Under the pieces are notes generated by a model. The model did not search any database and was not told the origin of the DNA. It saw only the letters and a program-made list of their open reading frames with translations. This document shows, piece after piece, positions 1 to 4,788 of a stretch of 6,721 nucleotides of DNA. The translations under genes were made by a program, and so were the position numbers. The stretch lies in assembly GCA_964384785.1 (NCBI GenBank), contig CAYLLH010000038.1, positions 1-6,721 on the forward strand, given 5' to 3'. Origin of the DNA: JAZKSG01 sp964384785. Lineage in GTDB: Archaea; Thermoplasmatota; E2; DHVEG-1. Within the stretch, counting starts at the first letter, position 1. The number at the start of each line of letters is the position of its first letter.

Positions 1-435
1 GAGAAAAAAACAGCAGTTAAAACAAAAATGCCGACTTATTTCAGACAAGAAACAGATCAATCATACAATATACAAAAACAAAAATATGAAAAACAAAGAA
101 AACAAAAAACACCTAAACCTCCATCTAAAAACAAACCCGAAGAAAAGGACCGGTACTATTTTGAATCAGGTGCTTTTAAAACTAAAACAGGGTTTTTCAA
201 CAAATTATTAAATAATATAACAACAAAAGAATCTGATGAAACAATTGATAATCCCTTAAAAATAGATGAACTAACCACCGTGAAATACTCAAAGATCAAC
301 CCAATGAAAAGATATCAAAAAATTGATACTATAACAAACATAGAAAACGATTTTGACAAACATGTAAAAGAAATTGAAAACAAAGTAGATAATATGATAA
401 TTGAAAACATTCGTAAAAAAATAGATGAAATGTAA
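1..435 (+). CDS. Lysine-rich protein of unknown function, 5' end outside the window
   Basis: I do not recognise this gene. The reading frame is open from base 1 to the TAA at 433-435 (144 residues in the window). The first ATG is at 28, but nothing resembling a ribosome binding site precedes it and the nine codons upstream are equally lysine-rich, so the true start probably lies outside the window. The product is very hydrophilic, with a Lys/Gln/Pro-rich N-terminal stretch (for example KQRKQKTPKPPSKNK) that is probably disordered. A middle part contains ESGAFKTKTGFF, and the last ~35 residues are Glu/Lys/Asp/Ile-rich and probably helical or coiled-coil. No membrane segment or signal peptide is visible in this part. 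It could be the tail of a larger cytoplasmic or surface-associated protein. Confidence 0.6.
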   Translation, partial: EKKTAVKTKMPTYFRQETDQSYNIQKQKYEKQRKQKTPKPPSKNKPEEKDRYYFESGAFKTKTGFFNKLLNNITTKESDETIDNPLKIDELTTVKYSKINPMKRYQKIDTITNIENDFDKHVKEIENKVDNMIIENIRKKIDEM

Positions 436-456
436 AAAAACAAAATACTATTTACA

Positions 457-477
457 ACCTTTTTACTTGTTTTTTAC
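457..477 (+). terminator. T-run terminator after the first gene
   Basis: Two T-runs (460-464 and 470-475) lie 25-40 bp after the stop codon at 433-435, with no strong hairpin. Archaeal RNA polymerase commonly terminates at such oligo-T stretches, so this is a plausible end for the first transcript. Confidence 0.35.
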
Positions 478-495
478 CACTAAAATCAAACAATC

Positions 496-571
496 TTTTT
501 ATGTAAATGGAATATAGGTTTATGTTTACCGGGGGAATAAAAAAAAGATTCTTTTAAAAAAAATAGAGGAG
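496..571 (+). promoter_or_regulatory. Promoter region and RBS of the winged-helix gene
   Basis: AT-rich TATA-like stretches occur at about 498-508 (TTTATGTAAAT) and 511-516 (AATATA), giving inferred starts near 528-540. A 6-1-6 inverted repeat, AAAAGA-T-TCTTTT (543-555), could be an operator, possibly autoregulatory, but such A/T repeats arise easily by chance here. GAGGAG at 566-571 is the ribosome binding site. Its 13-nt distance to the ATG at 585 is a little long. Confidence 0.3.
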
Positions 572-584
572 TTTTATAGGTTAA

Positions 585-860
585 ATGATATTTGAAACAA
601 AAAGAAGTGAATCAGATATAATTTACAAGATCCTTTCAGAAACAAAAGAGGGAATAAAAAAAACTCAGTTAATGTATAATGCAAATATGTCAAATACACA
701 GTTAAACAGATATTTAGACATCCTAATAGAAAAAGATTTCATAGAAAAAAGAAATGACAACGGTGGTAGACTTTACCATTTAACAAGCAAAGGAAAGAAA
801 CTATATGATCCTTTACAACAAGTTCTAGAAATTCTTGATAAAGACAAAAGAAAGTATTGA
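585..860 (+). CDS. Archaeal winged helix-turn-helix regulator (HTH_45-like)
   Basis: This is a 91-residue, single-domain DNA-binding protein. Its pattern fits the archaeal winged-helix family Pfam calls HTH_45. Helix 1 is around SDIIYKILSE. The segment KEGIKKTQLMYNANMSNTQL matches the family's characteristic 'kTrimyka.ls..ql' motif and leads into the recognition helix. It continues YLDILIEKDFIEKR, then a wing with Gly-Gly (about residues 58-63) and LTSKGKKLYD, the usual 'T.kG..l' end. The short Lys/Asp-rich tail lacks a ligand-binding or membrane domain, so it probably acts as a dimeric transcription factor. A GAGGAG ribosome binding site supports the ATG start. It is separated from both neighbours by non-coding DNA, so it seems monocistronic. 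Its targets are not visible; the family assignment is from memory of the profile. Confidence 0.85.
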   Translation: MIFETKRSESDIIYKILSETKEGIKKTQLMYNANMSNTQLNRYLDILIEKDFIEKRNDNGGRLYHLTSKGKKLYDPLQQVLEILDKDKRKY

Positions 861-866
861 ATTATC

Positions 867-1028
867 TTAATTTTTATTATCTTCATCCCATAGTTCACAG
901 ATTTTTTTAAGTGAATTATTTAATTGCTGTTTTTTATCAAATTCATCCATATAATAAATTTTGTTTTTAAGCTGATAAAAATGCTCAGTGATTTTTTTTT
1001 CCAGTTTGTTAGTATCTTCTGAGATCAT
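867..1028 (-). CDS. Probable small charged helical protein, 53 residues
   Basis: I do not recognise this protein, but the frame looks coding. It runs from ATG at 1028-1026 to TAA at 869-867. The peptide begins MISEDTNKLEKK and ends CELWDEDNKN. It is rich in Lys, Glu, Asp and Asn, with regularly spaced hydrophobic residues (Ile, Leu, Phe, Tyr), as expected for two amphipathic helices; there is no signal peptide or membrane segment. No good ribosome binding site lies at normal distance: GGGAG at 1045-1049 is 16 nt upstream of the ATG. The frame stays open upstream to a stop at 1095-1097 without a standard start codon, so the gene may be 5'-truncated or decayed. It converges on the winged-helix gene, with 6 bp between their stop codons. 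Confidence 0.5.
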   Translation of the reverse strand: MISEDTNKLEKKITEHFYQLKNKIYYMDEFDKKQQLNNSLKKICELWDEDNKN

Positions 1029-1167
1029 GTTGTTTAATTCTATACTCCCAAGACAATTTTTTTTCTTTATGTCTTTGTGAATAATATTTTGCGGTTAAAA
1101 AGGTATAGTAAAATAAAATCTGGATTTCAGTTCTACAACCTAGTTGATGAATCGTTTTTCTTATCAA

Positions 1168-1240
1168 TATAAATAATTTTGTTATTATTAATAGCTAAGA
1201 ATAAGAGTCTATAAAAGATGAAAACACAGGGGAGAATTTT
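1168..1240 (+). promoter_or_regulatory. Promoter of the tandem secreted-protein operon
   Basis: TATAAAAG at 1210-1217 is the best TATA box in the region and would place initiation near 1237-1240, leaving a leader of about 80 nt before the ATG at 1320. A second TATA-like sequence, TATAAATA, lies at 1168-1175. The leader has an unused GGGGAG (1229-1234) with no start codon at the right distance, so it may have another role in the mRNA. The calls rest on sequence resemblance only. Confidence 0.45.
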
Positions 1241-1304
1241 AGGCTTTTCACTCCGCAAAAAATCAAAATAAAAATAAAAAAAGAAAAGCTAAATAAAAAA
1301 AAAT

Positions 1305-1309
1305 GAGGA
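1305..1309 (+). promoter_or_regulatory. Ribosome binding site, GAGGA
   Basis: GAGGA lies 10 nt upstream of the ATG at 1320 and fixes the start of the first secreted protein. Confidence 0.6.
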
Positions 1310-1319
1310 AAAGAAAAAT

Positions 1320-1357
1320 ATGAAAATAGTAAGTAAAATAGGAAAAAAGACGCTGGT
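1320..1357 (+). repeat. 38-bp exact direct repeat, copy 1 (export leader)
   Basis: The first 38 bases of this gene are identical, including synonymous positions, to 1943-1980 at the start of the next gene. The repeat encodes MKIVSKIGKKTLV. A second shared block, GCAGCATTAGTC, recurs at 1401-1412 and 2024-2035 around the presumed cleavage region. The mature parts do not share such identity. Confidence 0.9.
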
Positions 1358-1913
1358 AATGTCAGTAATTGCAATTATTGCATTTTCCTTTATCGGCGGA
1401 GCAGCATTAGTCAACTATCTTAGTAATGAAGTAACTGCAACTGTAGATGTCGATAGCCCACCTGTTAAATTAGAAACAAGAGCCGGAACAAGTGGCACAT
1501 GGTATGAATCAGGTGAAATAGATCTTGGAGCGGCTTATGGAACAGAAACATCAACATTTCAGATAAAAGTTACAAAACTTGCAGAAGATAACCCCGATAA
1601 AGCAGACGATTATACTGAGTATGGTCCGCAGATATCAGGGACTCTAAGCGCAGAAGTATACTGCCCAGATGGGATCTCAACAGGGTTACAGGAATTTGAT
1701 GAAGTACGAATAAAATTCTGGGATGGACAGGATTACGAAAGTGAAACTTACAATTTGGATGATTTCACAGTTACAAGAATAAACAACAATCGTGTAACTA
1801 TTGAAGGTCTAACAGAAATCCTCTGGGATCAATGGGGATATTATGGTCAGTTTGAGATAGATTGGAATCAATATGCAACAGGCAGCTATGAGATAACAAT
1901 GCAAATAATCTAA
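1320..1913 (+). CDS. Secreted beta-rich protein with conserved leader (TasA/CalY-like export region), copy 1
   Basis: This is a 197-residue exported protein. Residues 1-10 are basic (MKIVSKIGKK), 11-30 form the hydrophobic core, and the region around AALVNYLSNE (about 29-38) resembles the post-signal 'A.YfSd.e' block of TasA/CalY (camelysin) fibre proteins, whose signals are cut by SipW-type peptidases. That relationship is an inference from the pattern, and no such peptidase gene is in the window. After VTATVDVDSPP the mature part is acidic, Thr/Tyr/Trp-rich, apparently all-beta, and has a single cysteine (about residue 115). It ends in a strand-like GSYEITMQII. A surface or extracellular structural protein is likely. 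It is cotranscribed with the next gene: the stop at 1913 is 29 bp before the next ATG. Confidence 0.75.
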   Translation: MKIVSKIGKKTLVMSVIAIIAFSFIGGAALVNYLSNEVTATVDVDSPPVKLETRAGTSGTWYESGEIDLGAAYGTETSTFQIKVTKLAEDNPDKADDYTEYGPQISGTLSAEVYCPDGISTGLQEFDEVRIKFWDGQDYESETYNLDDFTVTRINNNRVTIEGLTEILWDQWGYYGQFEIDWNQYATGSYEITMQII

Positions 1914-1928
1914 AAAAAAAGATAAATT

Positions 1929-1933
1929 AGGAG
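1929..1933 (+). promoter_or_regulatory. Ribosome binding site, AGGAG
   Basis: AGGAG lies 9 nt upstream of the ATG at 1943. It is followed by an A-run like the one before copy 1, so the conserved block effectively includes the last bases of the leader. Confidence 0.6.
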
Positions 1934-1942
1934 AAAAAAAAT

Positions 1943-1980
1943 ATGAAAATAGTAAGTAAAATAGGAAAAAAGACGCTGGT
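1943..1980 (+). repeat. 38-bp exact direct repeat, copy 2 (export leader)
   Basis: This is identical to 1320-1357. Such base-level identity at silent sites, next to strongly diverged mature parts, indicates recent duplication or conversion limited to the leader. Confidence 0.9.
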
Positions 1981-2575
1981 GATAGCTTTAGTAGGAATCC
2001 TTGCCTGTTCTTTTATAGGAACAGCAGCATTAGTCGATTATCTAAGTAATGAAAAACAAGAAAATGTAAACGTCGCTTCACCATTTGATTTACAATGGTG
2101 CAACCATTACAACTGGAATACCTGCGAAATTACTACTGGTAGCTGGGAAGATGGCGTACTTTCAGATGATGGTAACTGGGCAGCTGGTGGAGAAGGCAGA
2201 TTCTGGGTCAGAATAGAAAACAAGGCTCCTACAAATGTTGATGCATCAATTGAACTCACGATAAAAACCAAAAAAAGTGGTAATTATCTTGAGATGACGG
2301 GAGACGAATTATCCAAGTTTAATATCGAAATTAAAAACGAAGAAACCAAAAATAATCCTGGCTCTGGTTTTTGGAGTACTTCTCGTAATGTATTAAATCA
2401 AGACTGGGATACACTTGAAGGCTGGGATGACGGTAAATACACAGAACTTGTTTATACTATTCCATTTTATACAGTTCCAGGAGACACTGCATATGTTGCT
2501 CAAGTAGACTTTGGATTAGTATCAAATGCTGCACCAGGACAATATGAAATCTCAGCAGTAGTTATTCCTAACTAA
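1943..2575 (+). CDS. Secreted beta-rich, Trp-rich protein with the same leader, copy 2
   Basis: This is a 210-residue exported protein and the paralogue of the upstream gene at its N-terminus: residues 1-13 are identical, and SFIG.AALV.YLSNE follows at the same distance. The mature part differs. It has about eight tryptophans, two cysteines close together (QWCNHYNWNTCE, possibly a disulphide), an acidic Gly/Trp-rich stretch, and then beta-strand-like segments such as RFWVRIENKAP and ASIELTIKTK that look like an immunoglobulin-type sandwich. It ends PGQYEISAVVIPN, matching in character the SYEI ending of copy 1. It probably forms part of a cell-surface structure with copy 1, or is an alternative version of it. 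The TasA/CalY-like reading is again an inference from the leader region. It is the second gene of a two-gene operon that ends at a strong terminator. Confidence 0.75.
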   Translation: MKIVSKIGKKTLVIALVGILACSFIGTAALVDYLSNEKQENVNVASPFDLQWCNHYNWNTCEITTGSWEDGVLSDDGNWAAGGEGRFWVRIENKAPTNVDASIELTIKTKKSGNYLEMTGDELSKFNIEIKNEETKNNPGSGFWSTSRNVLNQDWDTLEGWDDGKYTELVYTIPFYTVPGDTAYVAQVDFGLVSNAAPGQYEISAVVIPN

Positions 2576-2630
2576 GGAGAATAAATTCTCCATTTCTCCT
2601 CTTTTTTTATGGAGAATTAATTTTTTTTTT
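2576..2630 (+). terminator. Hairpin plus T-run terminator with two alternative pairings
   Basis: Immediately after the stop codon, GGAGAAT (2576-2582) can pair with ATTCTCC (2585-2591), although the 2-nt loop is too tight for all 7 pairs. The same ATTCTCC can instead pair with GGAGAAT (2611-2617). T-runs follow each arrangement: 2602-2608 and ten Ts at 2621-2630. This is a clear end to the secreted-protein operon. Confidence 0.7.
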
Positions 2631-2661
2631 ATTACTCTTTTTTTGATGCTGTTGTCTTTTT

Positions 2662-2681
2662 AAATAATAAAAACTAAAAAA
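2662..2681 (-). terminator. T-run terminator of the membrane-protein pair
   Basis: On the minus strand, runs of six and five Ts (2681-2676 and 2673-2669) follow the stop codon at 2685 within 20 bp. There is no strong stem. It faces the convergent terminator of the secreted-protein operon. Confidence 0.4.
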
Positions 2682-2684
2682 GTA

Positions 2685-3137
2685 TTATATTTCTAATTTT
2701 TTTTTGAAATTTTTTTCTTCTCTTTCAAAAAAGATAGCAGTTAAAGCAACCAAGGCAAATATGATACTAAAAAAAATCCATGTTTTATAGAGCTTAAGTA
2801 TCTGTAAAACTATGAAGGTAACTAAAATTATAATGATAAACATGATTTCTACTAAGAGTGTTTTAAAGATAAACTTGGATTGAATTTTTAATAAATAGTT
2901 GTTTTTTTCTGTCTTTTTTTTATATTCAGTATTGAAATGATAATAGTAAAGGATTCCAAAGATTAAAATAAAAACAAATATTGGCAGGGAAAAGTATATA
3001 TTTTGATTTTTATCTCCTGTTGATATTAACATCCACGGCAGATAAAATGCTAAAGTGATGCCGGATAGGACTACTCCAGATATTGCTCTACGATGATATT
3101 TAATAAGGTTTTTTCTAGAGTCATTCAAGATCATCAC
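2685..3137 (-). CDS. Small integral membrane protein, four predicted helices
   Basis: I do not recognise the family with confidence; the size and layout recall uncharacterised archaeal four-helix proteins such as DUF2178. Of about 150 residues, hydrophobic segments fall at roughly 18-39 (containing LAFYLPWMLIS), 47-68, 89-114 and 120-137. A Lys-rich loop lies between helices 2 and 3, and the tail EREEKNFKKKLEI is charged, so the protein probably sits in the cytoplasmic membrane. The start is ambiguous. GTG at 3137 and ATG at 3134 overlap the only ribosome-binding sequence (GGTGAT, 3138-3133). A TTG at 3128-3126, four bases beyond it, would fit better and still overlap the upstream gene. The overlap implies translational coupling with the 60-residue gene. 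Confidence 0.65.
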   Translation of the reverse strand: MMILNDSRKNLIKYHRRAISGVVLSGITLAFYLPWMLISTGDKNQNIYFSLPIFVFILIFGILYYYHFNTEYKKKTEKNNYLLKIQSKFIFKTLLVEIMFIIIILVTFIVLQILKLYKTWIFFSIIFALVALTAIFFEREEKNFKKKLEI

Positions 3138-3303
3138 CTTTTTTTTGAATCCATAAAATAACTATTCCTATGTAGACAGCTACAATACATAAAGGTATGA
3201 TGAGTCCTAAAAACATGTTTTCTAAAAGAGATGCAAAAATAAAAACAAGTAATGCAAAAATACCTATCGAACGTAGACATTCCCTTTTAAGTCTGTTTTT
3301 CAT
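3121..3303 (-). CDS. Small two-helix membrane protein, 60 residues
   Basis: This is an unrecognised small membrane protein. A basic N-terminus (MKNRLKRECLR) precedes two closely spaced hydrophobic helices at about residues 12-30 and 32-53, and a charged end QKKGDDLE. By the positive-inside rule both termini may face the cytoplasm. ATG at 3303 has a good ribosome binding site, GGAGAG at 3316-3311, with a 7-nt spacer. Its stop codon overlaps the start of the downstream four-helix gene, so the two are very probably one operon and may form one complex. No catalytic or binding motif is visible. Confidence 0.65.
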   Translation of the reverse strand: MKNRLKRECLRSIGIFALLVFIFASLLENMFLGLIIPLCIVAVYIGIVILWIQKKGDDLE

Positions 3304-3310
3304 TTTTTAT

Positions 3311-3333
3311 CTCTCCATATTGGATTTTATAAA
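3311..3333 (-). promoter_or_regulatory. RBS and candidate TATA box of the membrane-protein operon
   Basis: GGAGAG (3316-3311) is the ribosome binding site. TTTATAAA (3333-3326) is a good TATA-like sequence, but at the usual distance it would start transcription at or just inside the ATG and bypass the ribosome binding site. The more distant AT-rich stretch near 3345-3355 could serve instead. Which one is used cannot be decided from sequence. Confidence 0.3.
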
Positions 3334-3464
3334 TAGATTTTTCTAATAAATTTTCCTATGACAGAATATCATAAGATAGTTTTAAATTCTATAGAACCAC
3401 TCTTGTATTTTTTTTACAAATCGAGGTTTCAATATCTGATATTTGAAGGTTTTCTATATGGAAT

Positions 3465-4487
3465 TTAACCTAATAATCCTCCAATAATCCAAATTGGCAT
3501 TAGTAACCAGTGTAATAGTATCATTATAGGAATAGAGATAAATGTTACAAAACCCCCACCATGTTTTAGTACACCTATATCTGTATTTGTTTCTGTGTTA
3601 CCCACTATATAGTCGCCTTCTGATTCTACATCCAGATCGTAAACTGGGATAGATCTATTTATTTTTTCAATAGATGTAACAGCTATTACTCCATTTGAAC
3701 GAGTATTAAGTAATTCATCATTTTTTTCTATATCGCCTGCTTTTTTCCATGCTTTATTTTCAAGTTGTAAAAGATGGTTTGGTGTAACCTTTAACCACTC
3801 GTTGATAACAAGGTAATTTCCCCCCATTTCTTCTTCAGGATGGTATATAACTTGTTCTACATTGACATTTTTATAATTCATTTCTTCTTCATCATATGCT
3901 TTTACAATATCTCCAACTTGTATGTCTTCTATTTTTTTATAGGTTCCATCCCCCATTAAAACCTGTGTTTCACCTGCGAAGCATGGAGAGTCATCATTGT
4001 CTCTTGCACATCTTGCAATACATCCCGCGGCTATTCCACCAAGGCAACATACACATGTGGTACACCATGGGCCCGGATATTGTATACAGCTGCCACAGAA
4101 ACCCTCACACATCATTTTTACCCAGTGATTTGACTGAATTATATCCCAACAGCAGTCTGCAACGCATCCCCAGTAATCATCTTCTTTATTTAAAAACCCG
4201 GTTTGTTTAAGAGCATTTAGTGTTATCTCTTGCATATTAATAAGTTCATCAGGATTTTCAACTTTAATTTGAGGATTACATAATGAACATCTAGATTTTT
4301 CGGTGAAAATCTCCTTTTCGACTTTTTCTGAAGAATATTTTTTTTGTTTCTCGGCAGATATTTTCTCAGTAGGATTTTCCTCTGCTATCTCATTCTGATT
4401 AAAGCTTACTGCTGTTACACTAGATATCATTAAAAAAGTGGTTATAATAACCCCTAAAATCAACCAAATTTTTTTCTTCTTTTCCAA
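3465..4487 (-). CDS. Exported Cys-rich protein with Hint self-processing domain and C-terminal membrane helix
   Basis: This is a 340-residue exported precursor. A TTG start at 4487 is preferred because GGGGAGGT (4504-4497) ends 9 nt upstream; an ATG at 4529 would add 14 residues with no ribosome binding site. Residues 1-28 form a signal peptide (EKKKK plus hydrophobic core) and 29-66 a Glu/Lys-rich linker. Residues 67-160 are Cys-rich (14 cysteines, including WCTTCVCCLGG). Residues 169-312 are a Hint domain: CFAGETQVLMGDG (block A, Cys169), VTPNHLLQL (block B, His238), VYDLDVE (block F-like) and GVLKHGGG. Residues 313-339 are a membrane helix. Hint domains cleave at their first residue, so cutting before Cys169 would free the Cys-rich part. 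The usual final His-Asn is His-Gly, so splicing is unlikely and N-terminal cleavage more likely. The Cys-rich part loosely recalls halocin C8-type peptides, but that is weak. The gene diverges from the secreted peptidase. Confidence 0.85.
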   Translation of the reverse strand: MEKKKKIWLILGVIITTFLMISSVTAVSFNQNEIAEENPTEKISAEKQKKYSSEKVEKEIFTEKSRCSLCNPQIKVENPDELINMQEITLNALKQTGFLNKEDDYWGCVADCCWDIIQSNHWVKMMCEGFCGSCIQYPGPWCTTCVCCLGGIAAGCIARCARDNDDSPCFAGETQVLMGDGTYKKIEDIQVGDIVKAYDEEEMNYKNVNVEQVIYHPEEEMGGNYLVINEWLKVTPNHLLQLENKAWKKAGDIEKNDELLNTRSNGVIAVTSIEKINRSIPVYDLDVESEGDYIVGNTETNTDIGVLKHGGGFVTFISIPIMILLHWLLMPIWIIGGLLG

Positions 4488-4496
4488 ACTTTTTTT

Positions 4497-4504
4497 ACCT
4501 CCCC
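4497..4504 (-). promoter_or_regulatory. Strong ribosome binding site that decides the TTG start
   Basis: GGGGAGGT on the minus strand is near-perfectly complementary to the archaeal 16S rRNA 3' end (…ATCACCTCC). It lies 9 nt before the TTG at 4487 and inside the longer ATG-initiated frame, which argues that the ATG at 4529 is not used. Confidence 0.75.
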
Positions 4505-4527
4505 GATTTTTACTAATGATGTTACAC

Positions 4528-4539
4528 ATAAATATATTT
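4528..4539 (-). promoter_or_regulatory. Candidate TATA box of the Hint gene
   Basis: AAATATATTTAT on the minus strand lies about 26 nt upstream of position 4507, which would give a leader of about 20 nt containing just the ribosome binding site. A second candidate on this strand is TTTTATATAA near 4634-4625, with a leader of over 100 nt. Confidence 0.4.
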
Positions 4540-4624
4540 TTCTATATCATTTGTTTCATATCTATCTTTTTTTATTGACTTTTAGGCACACAAAATTTTT
4601 TTTCATGCTTGCCAGATTTTTTAT

Positions 4625-4633
4625 TATATAAAA
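4625..4633 (+). promoter_or_regulatory. TATA-like box, distal
   Basis: TATATAAAA lies about 27 nt upstream of the centre of the first palindrome, so initiation from it would fall inside that palindrome. It also reads as TTTTATATA on the minus strand and could serve the Hint gene. Confidence 0.35.
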
Positions 4634-4649
4634 GTAGTCTTTTGATAGT

Positions 4650-4663
4650 TTTTCATATGAAAA
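4650..4663. repeat. Perfect 14-bp palindrome, operator candidate 1
   Basis: TTTTCATATGAAAA reads the same on both strands. It shares the CATATG core with the second palindrome; their centres are exactly 80 bp apart. Confidence 0.5.
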
Positions 4664-4710
4664 CACTATTTCAAAATATACCTTCGGAATTGCTGTTTGT
4701 TTACTAAAAT

Positions 4711-4718
4711 TTTATATA
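4711..4718 (+). promoter_or_regulatory. TATA-like box, proximal, for the peptidase
   Basis: TTTATATA gives an inferred start near 4737-4741, inside the second palindrome, and a leader of about 50 nt. This is the most likely promoter of the peptidase. Confidence 0.45.
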
Positions 4719-4729
4719 ACAAAATCTTA

Positions 4730-4743
4730 TTAACATATGTTAA
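4730..4743. repeat. Perfect 14-bp palindrome, operator candidate 2
   Basis: TTAACATATGTTAA is a perfect palindrome that covers the inferred transcription start of the peptidase, where a bound dimer would block initiation. Confidence 0.5.
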
Positions 4744-4771
4744 GTTATTTTATTAAAAACCATAAAAAAAT

Positions 4772-4778
4772 GGGGGAG
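4772..4778 (+). promoter_or_regulatory. Ribosome binding site of the peptidase
   Basis: GGGGGAG is followed by a 10-nt A-rich spacer and the ATG at 4789. Confidence 0.6.
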
Positions 4779-4788
4779 AAAAAAAAGA

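Larger units (their letters stand above)
861..1319. other. 459-bp intergenic region between the regulator and the secreted-protein pair
   Basis: This stretch contains a probable small minus-strand gene (867-1028) and the promoter and leader of the secreted-protein operon (from about 1168). Between them, 1029-1165 shows no convincing gene. Two minus-strand frames there stay open for some tens of codons without a good start codon or ribosome binding site, which may mean a decayed longer gene. A 7-bp inverted repeat, GCTTTTC (1243-1249) with GAAAAGC (1283-1289), sits in the leader upstream of 1320 and could form a weak stem. Confidence 0.6.
4488..4788. promoter_or_regulatory. 301-bp divergent control region between the Hint protein and the C1 peptidase
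   Basis: No gene is visible here. It holds the Hint gene's ribosome binding site and TATA candidate, two plus-strand TATA-like boxes (TATATAAAA 4625-4633 and TTTATATA 4711-4718), two perfect palindromes (4650-4663 and 4730-4743) and the peptidase's ribosome binding site. The arrangement suggests joint regulation of the two genes by a dimeric repressor or activator. That inference rests on the palindromes alone. Confidence 0.55.

Noticed and set aside
1009..1167. Minus-strand frame from a TTG (52 codons), overlapping the 53-codon gene by 20 bp
   Set aside because: It has no ribosome binding site and only a TTG start. It may be a decayed gene fragment but is too weak to list as a gene.
1218..1271. 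17-codon plus-strand open frame (MKTQGRILGFSLRKKSK) ahead of the secreted-protein operon
   Set aside because: Its ATG abuts the TATA box, about 20 nt upstream of the inferred transcript start, so it would not be transcribed from that promoter.
3429..3446. Short inverted repeat AATATC-T-GATATT after the Hint gene
   Set aside because: It is six A/T-rich base pairs with a one-base centre and no T-run on the minus strand, so it is not a convincing terminator.
3896..4210. 104-codon plus-strand open frame inside the Hint gene
   Set aside because: It is antisense to the Cys-rich and Hint region, whose domain motifs are clear. The predicted peptide has no recognisable features and no ribosome binding site.
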